Notes: a model not told the origin generated them from the sequence alone. 64,000 bases of DNA from Derxia lacustris (GCF_002105195.1 NZ_MUHU01000025.1:124001-188000), one strand, 5' to 3'. Shown: positions 9,640 through 18,200, numbered from the stretch's first letter. Made by a program: numbers and translations.

Positions 9640-11023
9640 TGCTACTGCTGTTCGAAAGGCCATTCTCGACGCACCTCTCGAGACCAGCAATCACGGCGAA
9701 ACCCCACAACCTGACACCATTTACGCGCCACTGTCTCATATGAAGGCGCTTCGATTAGACGCGCATGTCGTTGTTGGTGGCCGCGGCGTCGGCAAGTCTT
9801 TTTGGACAGCAGCACTTCAGTCTGACAGCCTTCGAAAAACTCTTCGATCGAGCCTGCGCGAGCTTGATAACGTTGTTATTCACACCGGATTTGCAAGCAA
9901 AGAATCCCCTGAATTTCCAAATGCAGATGCACTCGCCAAATCGCTTGCCGCCGGAACAGAGCCTTATGACATATGGCGAGCCGTTATTTTGCGCTGGGTC
10001 AGCAAGGTTTCCAACATATCAATTCCAATGGAAAATTGGAATGCCACTGTCACATGGCTAAAAGAAAAGCCAGAGGCCGCAGTCAATCTCATGCAGCAAC
10101 CTCGATCTTGGCGAGGATTAATTATTTTTGACGCACTGGATCGCACCAGCGCCGATTGGCAACAAATGGACAACATCGTCAGGGGCTTATTGAGAGCTGT
10201 TCTGTGGCTTAAGACGCATCCTGGGTTGTATGCGAAAGTATTCTTGCGCGAAGACCAAGCTGAGAGAACCGTCTTCAATTTCCCAGACGCATCAAAATTG
10301 CTTGCAACCAAAGCAGAACTATCATGGGCAAGACACGATCTTCATGGACTACTCTGGCAACGATTGGCATCAGCACCTGACCCTGGGGGGCAAATAATCA
10401 GAGAGATTTGCTCCGCAAGCTTCTCCGATGGCCGATGGCAGCTTCCAGACGATATGAAGAGAGAGTCTGGCGCCCAAAAAATAGCTTTCGAAAAAATTGC
10501 GGGGCCATGGATGGGGCGAGACAGAAGACGCGGCATCCCTTATACGTGGTCAATCGGTCACCTAGCAGATGGGCGAGGCCAAACCTCGCCGCGATCTTTT
10601 CTTGCTGCGATCCGCCAGGCGGCAGAAGATTCCGAGGAACGCTATCCAAGCCATGAGTTCGCGCTACATTTTGAGAGCATTAAGAGAGGTATACAAAAGG
10701 CCTCAGACATACGGGTAGCAGAAGTCGCCGAGGATTATCCTTGGGTCACCGATATTTTGAATACACTGCGGGCGCTAAATGTGCCTTGCAACTACTCAGA
10801 ACTGGTTACCCGCTGGTCGGAAAAGTTCCCTCACGGGCTCAGCAGCGCCGACTCGGACCGACTTCCGGCACAGCACACTGACAGAGGCTGGGATGGAATT
10901 CGGGACGACCTGCAACGACTGGGATTAATTGAGACAAAGAAGGATGGAAGAATTGACATGCCAGATTTATACCGAGTCGGATTCGGCCTGGGTCGAAAAG
11001 GCGGCGTTGCGCCTAAGGCGTGA
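9632..11023 (+). CDS. P-loop NTPase with C-terminal winged-helix-like region
   Basis: A 463-residue protein. The Walker A motif is GGRGVGKS at 49-56 and the Walker B motif is LIIFDALD with Asp167. After a helical middle part, the last 80 or so residues look like a winged helix (a short helical run, then DDLQRLGLIETKKDGRI, typical of a wing). The arrangement recalls STAND or ORC-like switch ATPases that sense a ligand and signal to an effector. The ATG lies inside the end of the previous gene, an 8-bp overlap, so the three island genes are coupled. Low GC as for its partners. No transposase or integrase is nearby. The specific function is unknown. Confidence 0.65.
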   Translation: MTDATAVRKAILDAPLETSNHGETPQPDTIYAPLSHMKALRLDAHVVVGGRGVGKSFWTAALQSDSLRKTLRSSLRELDNVVIHTGFASKESPEFPNADALAKSLAAGTEPYDIWRAVILRWVSKVSNISIPMENWNATVTWLKEKPEAAVNLMQQPRSWRGLIIFDALDRTSADWQQMDNIVRGLLRAVLWLKTHPGLYAKVFLREDQAERTVFNFPDASKLLATKAELSWARHDLHGLLWQRLASAPDPGGQIIREICSASFSDGRWQLPDDMKRESGAQKIAFEKIAGPWMGRDRRRGIPYTWSIGHLADGRGQTSPRSFLAAIRQAAEDSEERYPSHEFALHFESIKRGIQKASDIRVAEVAEDYPWVTDILNTLRALNVPCNYSELVTRWSEKFPHGLSSADSDRLPAQHTDRGWDGIRDDLQRLGLIETKKDGRIDMPDLYRVGFGLGRKGGVAPKA

Positions 11024-11320
11024 AATATGAGCATCCCTTACGTTTGAGGCTGCATAAGAGCTTTATCAAGACCAAAGGTGATGCTCAACTCCTCAACCGA
11101 AGACAATCAACTCTTTCTAAGCCGTCATAGAGGTAGGTGTAATTAGTGGAGGCGTCATGATTTCAATAGCCTGTCTGCGTTCACCTACACCACTTAAAGT
11201 GGCCGAAGTCCGTGCCCTGACACTCCCATCTACAGCAGCATTGCATCGACCTCCACAAGATCGACGCTATCGGCACTGGCACCAGATCACGACTGACAGC
11301 GTTTTAACTGGCAATTGGCG
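11024..11320. other. Non-coding tail of the low-GC island
   Basis: About 300 bp with no convincing gene. It contains an inverted pair GAGCATC (11029-11035) / GATGCTC (11080-11086) soon after the island stop, which could be a weak terminator or an end structure. A short frame opening at 11157 behind a GGAGG was judged spurious: it runs straight into the antisense AhpD-like remnant. GC rises through this stretch toward the host value, so the right edge of the foreign block probably lies here. Confidence 0.5.
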
Positions 11321-11507
11321 CAGCCTATTCCGCATCCCGACTACCAACCGGTTACACGCTCTCATCAACCCCACTGCGAAGCTCAGATCCGCAATCTTCG
11401 CATCGCTAAAAGGCGCCTTCAGCGGCACGAAGTCCTCGCCGGGCGCATGCGTGCGCGCCACCGTCGGTGAGCGATTCGGCCAAGGCCAGCGCGGCACACT
11501 CGCGGCG
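11321..11507 (-). pseudogene. Degraded duplicate of the AhpD-like gene 3' end
   Basis: This stretch aligns with the end of the intact carboxymuconolactone-decarboxylase-like gene at about 12943-13128, roughly 75-80% identical by eye with small indels. On the minus strand it still reads VARTHAPGEDF and, further on, FSDAKIADLSFAV, matching the C-terminal part of the intact protein. The stop codon is lost through a 1-nt deletion. It is joined directly to a glmS 3' fragment. The order (AhpD C-terminal end, AhpD interior, glmS interior, glmS end) is what a tandem duplication of the glmS-AhpD segment would leave. Confidence 0.8.
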
Positions 11508-11509
11508 CT

Positions 11510-11619
11510 GTGTTTACCGACGCGGCCACACAGATCGAATCGAGCGAAGGCGTGCATGTGATCCACATGCGGGTGCGCTGCGTCGCGCTCAGCCCAATCT
11601 TGCATGCGCTGTCGTTGCC
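11510..11619 (+). pseudogene. Degraded duplicate of part of the glmS 3' end
   Basis: A gap-free 110-bp match to glmS 7672-7781 (offset exactly 3838), with about 25 mismatches by eye. In the glmS frame it still reads SEGVHVIHM and ALSPILHAL against SEGVHVIRM and ALSPILHVV. The last 85 bp of glmS are absent; similarity stops where the ATPase gene begins. It is too short and diverged to be functional. Together with the adjacent AhpD-like fragment it marks an old duplication breakpoint inside an accessory-gene hotspot. Confidence 0.85.
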
Positions 11620-12893
11620 GCCCATCCCCGCCGGCAAGCCCGACTATCCCGTTTTATCTCGATCTGGATAAAGCATCCCCATCAGAGACAAGAAGAGGCA
11701 ATCGCCTGATCACGTACCACCGCGCCGACCTCGCGCAACAGTTCGTGCTGGCCTTGCAGGGCCGCTCCCTGCTCGGCGACGCGCACAACGGCCTGTTCCT
11801 CGCCGCGCCCCGCCGCACCGGCAAGAGCACCTTCCTGCAAGGCGATCTGGCGCCTGCCCTGCAACAGGCTGGCGTCGAGGTGGTGTACGTGGACCTCTGG
11901 GCCGACACCCGCCGCGACCCCGGCACCCTGATTGCCGAGGCCATCGCCCGGGCGCTGGAGGCGCATCTGGGGCTGGTGGCCCGGACGGCCAGAAAGGCCG
12001 GCCTGAAAGCCGTGAAGGTCGCCGGCGCGCTTGAAATCGACACCGGCAAGATCGGCCAGATCGACGGCCTGAACCTGGTGGACGCCCTGCGCAGCCTGCA
12101 ACAGGCGGCGGGCAAGCCGGTGGCGCTGATCATCGACGAAGCCCAGCACGCTCTGACCAGCGAGGCGGGCGAGGCGGCGATGACGGCGCTCAAATCGGCG
12201 CGCGACCAGATGAATCAGCCGGGCCGGGTGAACCTGATGCTCGTGATGTCCGGCTCCGACCGCGACAAGCTGCTGCGTCTGGTGGTCAATGCGGGGGCGC
12301 CGTTCTATGGCTCGCAGATCCAGGCGCTGCCGCCGCTCGACACCGGTTTCATCGCCCACGTGGCCGGGCTGGTCGAGGCCCAGCGGCCCGATCTTGTGCC
12401 GGTGGACCGGGCGGCATTGCAGGAGGCGTTTGCCGCTTTCGGCCATCGGCCCCAGTTCTTCATGGCGGCGATGGGGGCGGTGCTCAGCCCCCTGTCGGGT
12501 CACAGCGGGCGCTTCGAGCCGGCGCTGCAACAGGCGGCGCGCGACCAGCAGGCCCAGGATGAAGCGCAGATGGAATCCGACTATCTGGGCCTCAAGCCGA
12601 CCGAGCAGGTGCTGCTGTGGCGGATGCTCGACCAGGGGCCGCGCTTTCGCCCGTATGACGCCGAGGCGCTGCGCTTCTATCGTGACAAGCTGGGGCGCCC
12701 GGTGAGCGTGCAGCAGGCGCAGAAGGCGCTGGAATCGCTCCGGCAGCGCACGCCGGCCCTGGTGTGGAAATCGGCGCGCGGCGAGTACGCGGTCGAGGAT
12801 GCGGCCATGCATCGCTGGTTTCAGGCGCGCCGGGATGCCGGGACGTGGCCGCCCGATCCGCAGCAAGGCAGGCTGCTGCCGGACGATGCGTGA
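11604..12893 (+). CDS. AAA-family ATPase (archaeal-ATPase/ORC-like)
   Basis: A 429-residue protein. Walker A is APRRTGKST (Gly73-Lys74-Ser75-Thr76) and Walker B is ALIIDEAQ (Asp178-Glu179), followed by a lid-type helical region and a C-terminal winged-helix-like segment. This architecture is common in stand-alone ATPases of unknown role. The only in-frame ATG before the conserved part (FYLDLDKAS at about 18-26) is at 11604, which lies inside the glmS remnant, so the first residues may be recruited debris; a non-ATG start further in is possible. Its GC content is host-like, unlike the three-gene island upstream, so it arrived separately or long ago. It converges on the AhpD-like gene 53 bp away. 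Confidence 0.75.
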   Translation: MRCRCRPSPPASPTIPFYLDLDKASPSETRRGNRLITYHRADLAQQFVLALQGRSLLGDAHNGLFLAAPRRTGKSTFLQGDLAPALQQAGVEVVYVDLWADTRRDPGTLIAEAIARALEAHLGLVARTARKAGLKAVKVAGALEIDTGKIGQIDGLNLVDALRSLQQAAGKPVALIIDEAQHALTSEAGEAAMTALKSARDQMNQPGRVNLMLVMSGSDRDKLLRLVVNAGAPFYGSQIQALPPLDTGFIAHVAGLVEAQRPDLVPVDRAALQEAFAAFGHRPQFFMAAMGAVLSPLSGHSGRFEPALQQAARDQQAQDEAQMESDYLGLKPTEQVLLWRMLDQGPRFRPYDAEALRFYRDKLGRPVSVQQAQKALESLRQRTPALVWKSARGEYAVEDAAMHRWFQARRDAGTWPPDPQQGRLLPDDA

Positions 12894-12945
12894 GGCGCTG
12901 GCGGAATCGACCCGAGGTTCGGGGCGCTGGCGGCGAGCCGGCCAG

Positions 12946-13377
12946 CTATTGCCGCATCCCGATCGCCAGCCGGTTGAACGCACCCATCAGCGCGACCGCG
13001 AACGTGAGGTCCGCAATTTCCACATCGCTGAAATGCGCCTTCAGCGGCGCGAAGTCCTCGTCGGGCGCATGCGTGCGCGCCACGTCGGTGAGCGATTCGG
13101 CCCAGGCCAGCGCGGCGCGCTCGCGGTCGCTGAAATGCGCGCTCACGCGCCAGCCGGCCACGCCGTCGAGCTTGGGCGCGGGCATGCCGCCCTCGCGCAG
13201 CGCGGCGCTGTGCATTTCGAGGCAGAAGGCGCAGCCGTTGATCTGCGAGACGCGCAGGTACACCAACTCGACCAGCGGTCGGCCGAGGCTGCTGTGCGCG
13301 AGCGCCTTCTTGGTGGCGATGAAGCCCTGATAGGCCTCGGGCGAGAGGGTCGGATAAGGCAGGCGCAGCGCGGTCAA
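12946..13377 (-). CDS. Carboxymuconolactone decarboxylase / AhpD-like peroxidase family protein
   Basis: A 143-residue AhpD-like helical protein with the redox motif CAFCLEMH (CxxC followed by His), as in alkylhydroperoxidase-type members that reduce hydroperoxides. I chose the TTG at 13377 because GGAG lies six bases upstream and the protein then starts at the usual family position (the TALRLPYPTLSPEAYQGF region). An ATG at 13437 would add 20 residues. It is divergent from a MocR regulator, a very common pairing, so it is probably regulated by that protein. Its 3' end is duplicated as a remnant at 11321-11507. Confidence 0.88.
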   Translation of the reverse strand: MTALRLPYPTLSPEAYQGFIATKKALAHSSLGRPLVELVYLRVSQINGCAFCLEMHSAALREGGMPAPKLDGVAGWRVSAHFSDRERAALAWAESLTDVARTHAPDEDFAPLKAHFSDVEIADLTFAVALMGAFNRLAIGMRQ

Positions 13378-13479
13378 GGTGGTCTCCAAGGGCAGGCGCG
13401 GCGGCTTGCTGCGCTGCGGGCACTCTAGGAAGCTCATGTCCCGGCCGACAGGGCCAAGAAACGCACGAATGACCAGGAC

Positions 13480-15117
13480 ATGCCGATGCCACAGGCGCCA
13501 CTCGCCCCCGCCGCCGGCGACGGGCCGATCCATCTGCGCCTTTGCCGGCGCATCCGCGAGGCGATCGCGGCCGGGCAGCTCGCGCCGGGCGCGCGTCTGC
13601 CGTCGGTGCGCAGCCTCGCGAGCGAACTGCACCTGTCGCGCGGCACGGTCGAGCTGGCCTATCAGGTGCTGGCGACGGAGGGCTTCGTCGCCGCGCGCGG
13701 GCCGGCGGGGAGCTTCGTGGCGCCGGGCGTGGCGGGTTGGGCGCGGGCCAATCGGGGCGCGGCGCGGGCGCCGGGGGCCATCGCCGCCCCCGGCGTGACG
13801 GCCACCGGCACGGCCCTCGACCCGACGCCGCCCGATGCGCCTGCCCCGGCTTCGCCGCTTCCGATCGCGCCCGCACCGGCTTCGCCGCGCCTGATCCCGT
13901 CCGTCGAGCCGCGCATCGAATCGGCCACGCTCCTGCCCTTCCAGCTCGGCCTGCCGGCGCTCGACGCCTTTCCGCGCAAGACCTGGGCGCGCATCGCCGG
14001 CCGGCAGGCGCGCGCGCTCGACGTCGCGGCCATGGGCCATCCCGATCCGGCCGGGCATGCGCCGCTGCGGCGCGCGATCGCCATCCACGCGGGCATCGCG
14101 CGCGGCATCGCCTGCGCGCCGGAGCAGGTGTTCGTGACGGCGGGCTATCGCGCCGCGCTCGACCTGGTCTGCCGGGCGCTGCTGCGGCCGGGCGAGGGCG
14201 GCTGGTTCGAGGACCCGGGCTATCCGTTCGCGCGGCGGCATCTGGAACTGGCCGGGCTGAAGCTCGCGCCGGTGCCGGTCGATGCCGAAGGGCTGGACGT
14301 GGCGGCCGGCGAGGCGCTGGCACCGCGCGCCCGCTTCGCGGTGGTGACGCCCGCGCACCAGAGCCCGACCGGCGTGGCGCTGAGCCTGCCGCGCCGACTC
14401 GCGCTGCTTGCCTGGGCGAGCCGCGCGGGCGCCTGGATCATCGAGGACGACTACGACAGCGAGTTCCGCTACCACGGCCGGCCGCTGCCGGCGCTCACCA
14501 GCCTCGACCGCGACGGGCGCGTGCTGTTCGCGGGCAGCTTCAGCAAGCTGCTGTTTCCGGGGCTGAGGCTGGCCTATCTCGTGGTGCCGGCGGCGGAGGT
14601 CGGGCGCTTCGCGGCGGCGGCGCAGACGCTGCACGGGCCGGGGCCGGTGGCGACGCAGGCGAGCGTGGCCGACTTCATGGCGCAAGGGCATTTCGCGCGG
14701 CATCTGCGGCGCATGCGGGCGCTGTACGCCGAGCGGCGCGGCTGGCTGGCCGAGGCGCTGGCTGAGGCTGAGGCGGTGGTGCCGGCGGACGAGCCCGCTT
14801 CGGCTGGCCCGGCGGTGCCGACCGACACGCCGGCGCCGACCGGTGGCCCGGGCTGGCGGGTGGCGCCGCAGGCGGGCGGGCTGCATCTGCTCGCGCGGCT
14901 GGCGGCGGGGCGGGACGACCGGCGCATCGCCGCCGAGGCAAGGGCGCGGGGGCTGGCGGTGCAGGCGCTGGGGGACTGGCGCGTGGGTACGGGCGACACG
15001 GACGACGGAAGCGGCGCCGAAGACGGCGGCCTGCTGCTCGGCTTCGCGAACTTCACGTCGGCGGAGGAAGCGCGGAAGTCGGTGGCGCGGCTGGCGGAGG
15101 TGGCGGGCCTGCGGTGA
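13480..15117 (+). CDS. MocR/PdxR-family regulator (GntR helix-turn-helix plus aminotransferase fold)
   Basis: A 545-residue chimeric regulator. The GntR winged helix-turn-helix is at about residues 18-85 (LPSVRSLASELHLSRGTVELAY). An Ala/Pro-rich linker of about 60 residues follows, then a class I aminotransferase-like domain. The PLP lysine is Lys356 in GSFSKLLFPGLRLAY, so cofactor binding is expected. An extra Ala/Pro/Thr-rich insert near 430-455 is unusual but likely disordered. Such proteins use PLP or its adducts as effector. It is divergent from the AhpD-like gene, its likely target. Two closely spaced in-frame ATGs (13480 and 13486) are both possible starts. Confidence 0.9.
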   Translation: MPMPQAPLAPAAGDGPIHLRLCRRIREAIAAGQLAPGARLPSVRSLASELHLSRGTVELAYQVLATEGFVAARGPAGSFVAPGVAGWARANRGAARAPGAIAAPGVTATGTALDPTPPDAPAPASPLPIAPAPASPRLIPSVEPRIESATLLPFQLGLPALDAFPRKTWARIAGRQARALDVAAMGHPDPAGHAPLRRAIAIHAGIARGIACAPEQVFVTAGYRAALDLVCRALLRPGEGGWFEDPGYPFARRHLELAGLKLAPVPVDAEGLDVAAGEALAPRARFAVVTPAHQSPTGVALSLPRRLALLAWASRAGAWIIEDDYDSEFRYHGRPLPALTSLDRDGRVLFAGSFSKLLFPGLRLAYLVVPAAEVGRFAAAAQTLHGPGPVATQASVADFMAQGHFARHLRRMRALYAERRGWLAEALAEAEAVVPADEPASAGPAVPTDTPAPTGGPGWRVAPQAGGLHLLARLAAGRDDRRIAAEARARGLAVQALGDWRVGTGDTDDGSGAEDGGLLLGFANFTSAEEARKSVARLAEVAGLR

Positions 15118-15218
15118 TGCCACCCATCGCCATCTGCACGACCCTGCCGGGATCAGGGCACCACGTCGGCCGTCATGGCAGCATCCCCGCTCCTCCCCCG
15201 CTCCGTGCGAGAACATCC

Positions 15219-15770
15219 ATGGCAGCCCGCACCAGCCTCACCCACCCGCTCCAGATCGCCGAAGTCCGCGCCTGCGCCGATCACGGCCGCATCGGCATCA
15301 CCTTCTGCCCCGGCAAGCACGACAAGGCCGCCGCCACCGGCGCCTGGGCGCGCGATCTCGGCCTCGACCTCGACGTGATCGAGGCCTGGGGCGCGCGGCT
15401 CGTGCTCACGCTGGTCGAGCCGCACGAGCTGCTCGAACTGCGCGTGCCGCTGCTCGGCCAGGAAGTGCGCCGGCGCGGCCTCGACTGGCGCCATCTGCCG
15501 ATCGCCGACTACGGCGTGCCGACCGAGCATTTCGAGCGCGACTGGCTCGTGCACGGCGCCCACATCCGCGCCCTGCTGCGCGCCGGCGACAGCATCGTCG
15601 TGCATTGCAAGGGCGGCCTCGGCCGCGCCGGGATGATGGCCGCGCGCCTGCTGGCCGAACTGGGCATGGAGCCCGAGCAGGCGATCCGCGCCGTGCGCCG
15701 CGCGCGCCACGGCGCGATAGAGACGCCGGGCCAGCTCGCCGTCGTGCGCCGCGCGCGGCCGCTGCCGTGA
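15219..15770 (+). CDS. Dual-specificity/tyrosine-type protein phosphatase (CDKN3-like)
   Basis: A 183-residue cysteine-based phosphatase. The active-site loop HCKGGLGR puts the nucleophile at Cys130 and the phosphate-binding Arg at 136 (Cx5R), and a general-acid region DYGVPTEHF precedes it at the expected distance. I chose the ATG at 15219 because the domain begins soon after it; the reading frame reaches back to 15114. Its stop overlaps a GTG start of a kinase-like gene (GTGA), so a phosphatase and a kinase-like protein are translationally coupled. Substrate unknown. Confidence 0.85.
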   Translation: MAARTSLTHPLQIAEVRACADHGRIGITFCPGKHDKAAATGAWARDLGLDLDVIEAWGARLVLTLVEPHELLELRVPLLGQEVRRRGLDWRHLPIADYGVPTEHFERDWLVHGAHIRALLRAGDSIVVHCKGGLGRAGMMAARLLAELGMEPEQAIRAVRRARHGAIETPGQLAVVRRARPLP

Positions 15771-16539
15771 GCCGCGCGCCCGCTTCCACGCCGCGCGCGC
15801 CCGCCGCGCCGGCAGCCGCCACCGGCACGACAGCGCCCGCAACCGCGACGACGCCCACGTCGGCCATCGTCCCGCCGCCGCTCGACGCCACCCGCCTGCG
15901 CCGCGTCGGCCGCCAGCTCGGCAGCAATCCGGCCGCCGTGTTCGAGGCCGACGACGGCAGTCGCTACTACATCAAGACGCTCGACACGCCCGCCCACGCG
16001 CGCAACGAATGGCTCGCGGCCCAGCTCTACCGCCTTGCCGGCGCGCCGACGCTCGACTACGTGCAAACGCTTTCACCGGACGAGATCGCGACCGTGTTCG
16101 TGCCGCTCGACAAGAAGACGATCGCCCAGCTCGACGAGGCCGAGCGCCGCGAGGCGCAGCGCTGGCTCGGCGTGCACGCCTGGACCGCCAACTGGGACGC
16201 CGCCGGCTTCAATGGCGACAACCAGGGCGTCGCGGGCGGCCGCGTGCTCACGCTCGACGTCGGCGGCGCGCTCGAATTCCGCGCCCTCGGCGACCCGAAG
16301 GGCAGCGCCTTCGGCACCACGGTCGGCGAGCTGGACAGCCTGCGCGCCGATCCCGACAACCGCCGAGCGCGCGCCGGCTGTTCGGCGACATGAGCGAGGA
16401 CGCGGTGCGCGCGGCGATTGCGGTGGTTGCGGCCATCGACGACGACGCGATCCGCGCGACCGTGCGCGATGCCGGCGGCAGCGCCGCGCTGGCCGAAAAG
16501 CTGGTGGCGCGCAAGGCGGACATGGCGCGGCGGCTATAA
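15767..16539 (+). pseudogene. Kinase-like (HipA/PI-kinase-fold) protein, frameshifted near its 3' end
   Basis: Starts with a GTG overlapping the phosphatase stop. After an Ala/Pro/Thr-rich leader it has features of an atypical kinase fold: a candidate ATP lysine in YYIKTLD, a catalytic-loop-like HAWTANWDAAGFNGDN, and LDVGGAL in the position of the metal-binding motif. The frame runs into a stop at 16393. The natural C-terminal part (FGDMSEDAVRAAIAVV, ending at 16539) continues in another frame. Joining the two requires one extra base (or two fewer) in the GC-repeat around 16370-16382. The 773-nt length is one short of a multiple of three. It is either a genuine lesion, a slippage site or a sequence error; the rest of the protein looks conserved. 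Confidence 0.6.
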
Positions 16540-16604
16540 CGTTCTGGTGGAATTCACCGGGTTCTCTAGCAAAATGGCAGCCCCGATAGCGAAATACGTC
16601 CGCC

Positions 16605-18200
16605 ATGCCTGACTTTCCCATCGGTTTCCAGCGCCTCGCCGAGCGGTACGGCATCACCACCGTGCAGCCGCTTTTCACTCGCAGCCAGGTTGGCAAGCTG
16701 CGCCGACGCGAGCGGGTTGCGGGCCAGGAGCTGCTGACCTGGCCCGCGCAGTACGAGCCGGCGGACTCGTTTCGCGGTCATTTCGAGTTCGGGCTCAAGT
16801 ACGAGCGGCTGAACTTCGAGTTCTTCTCGCGCCTGTTTGCCTGCGTCGATCCCGAGGAAGTCGCCGCCTGGGTGCGCGAGGCGCCGACCGGCAGCTATGC
16901 GCGCCGCACCGCCTTTTTCTACGAGTGGTTCACCGGCGGGCGCCTCGATGCACCGGACACGGCGCCCAATGTGCCGTACACCGATGCGATCGATGCCGGC
17001 GAGTACCTCACCGCGGCACGAGCCGATCTGGTGCGGCGCTGGCGCGTCAAGAACAACCTGCCCGGCCCGAGCGGGTTCTGCCCGATGGTCCATCTCGGCC
17101 CCGAACGTGAGCGCGGCTGGCTTTACGACGTGGCTGCCGGCGTGCGGCAGCTCGACGAGACCTACGGACCGGAACTGCTCCTGCGCAGCGCCGCCTGGCT
17201 GACCTTCAAGGAGTCGCGGTCAAGCTTCGCGATCGAGCACGAAGGCGACCGGAGCGACCGTGTCGGCCGCTTTGCGGCAGCCATCGCCGAGTTCAGCGGC
17301 CGCATGGACGATGTGCTGTCGCCTGCTAGCCTGCTCGTGCTGCAACGCGCCGTGCTCGGCGATGACGCCTTGCGGCTCGGCATTCGGCGCTCGCCGGTAT
17401 TCGTGGGCCAGAACAGCTTCCGTGCCCAGATCGTCCATTACGTCGCACCATCGGAGGAACTGGTGGATGGCATGACACAGGCACTGCGCGAAGTCGAACG
17501 GCGCACGCGTGGCGCGAACACGGTCGCGCGTGCAGCGGCGGTGTCGTTCGCGTTCGTGTATCTGCATCCGCTCACCGACGGCAACGGGCGGATTCACCGC
17601 TTTCTCGTGAACCATCTGCTCGCCGCCGATGGCGCGGTACCGGCCAACATCATCGTGCCGGTGTCGGCAACCATCGCCGGCACGGCCAAGGGGAGCGCCG
17701 ACTACGAGCAGGCGCTGGAAGTCTTCTCCCGGCCGTTCATGCGCCGTCATGCCGGCAGCTATCGCTTCGGGCAGCAGCGCATCTGCGCCGATGGCGTGCC
17801 GACCGATTTCGAGTTCACGCAAACCGCCGACGCCGAGCATGCGTGGCGCTATCCCGATCTGACCGAGCACGCCCGCTATCTGAGCGCGGTGCTGCGCCAG
17901 ACGGTCGAGCACGAAATGGCGAACGAGGCGCTGGCATTGCGCCAGCACGACAGGGCACGGACAGCGATCAAGCAGCTGGTCGAAATGCCCGACGCGGATG
18001 CCGATCGCATCATCCGGTCGCTCAGACAGGAGAACTGGACCGTCAGCAACAAGCTGCGCCGAGCCTTGCCTGAGCTATTCGACTCGGGTGGCGCGCTGCA
18101 TGCCCGTCAGGAAGCGATCGTTGCAGCGGTGCGCGCCGTGTTCGACGACGCTGCGCCAGACACGCAAGGCGGGCTGGAAGACGACGAGCCTCTGCCCTGA
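16605..18200 (+). CDS. Fic-domain protein (probable AMP-transferase)
   Basis: A 531-residue Fic protein. The catalytic loop HPLTDGNGRIHR is at 321-332, with the catalytic His321 and the DGNGR anion hole complete, so nucleotidyl (usually AMP) transfer to a protein target is expected. An upstream segment, SSFAIEHEG (just over 200 residues in), resembles the inhibitory helix motif (S/T)xxxE(G/N) but has His after the Glu. About 200 residues follow the Fic core, including a helical region with a possible DNA-binding helix-turn-helix near 460-500. It stands alone, with no obvious antitoxin partner. A perfect hairpin follows its stop. Confidence 0.88.
   Translation: MPDFPIGFQRLAERYGITTVQPLFTRSQVGKLRRRERVAGQELLTWPAQYEPADSFRGHFEFGLKYERLNFEFFSRLFACVDPEEVAAWVREAPTGSYARRTAFFYEWFTGGRLDAPDTAPNVPYTDAIDAGEYLTAARADLVRRWRVKNNLPGPSGFCPMVHLGPERERGWLYDVAAGVRQLDETYGPELLLRSAAWLTFKESRSSFAIEHEGDRSDRVGRFAAAIAEFSGRMDDVLSPASLLVLQRAVLGDDALRLGIRRSPVFVGQNSFRAQIVHYVAPSEELVDGMTQALREVERRTRGANTVARAAAVSFAFVYLHPLTDGNGRIHRFLVNHLLAADGAVPANIIVPVSATIAGTAKGSADYEQALEVFSRPFMRRHAGSYRFGQQRICADGVPTDFEFTQTADAEHAWRYPDLTEHARYLSAVLRQTVEHEMANEALALRQHDRARTAIKQLVEMPDADADRIIRSLRQENWTVSNKLRRALPELFDSGGALHARQEAIVAAVRAVFDDAAPDTQGGLEDDEPLP

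Noticed and set aside
7867..11040. A complete Tn7-like transposon at the glmS attachment site
   Set aside because: No tnsABCD, integrase or end repeats are visible. Only the position and low GC recall Tn7, so I do not call a mobile element.
11029..11086. An integron attC-like structure after the island
   Set aside because: The 7-bp inverted pair is real and one GCTCAAC word is present, but the matching GTTRRRY core is missing.
11157..11561. A 134-codon frame with a good ribosome site after the island, whose start weakly resembles that of the phosphatase at 15219
   Set aside because: Most of it runs antisense through the AhpD-like remnant, and the resemblance is limited to about ten residues, too little to call homology.
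12911..12923. Small stem CCCGA-GGT-TCGGG between the ATPase and AhpD genes as a terminator
   Set aside because: The stem is only five base pairs with no T-run. Such structures are common by chance at this GC content.
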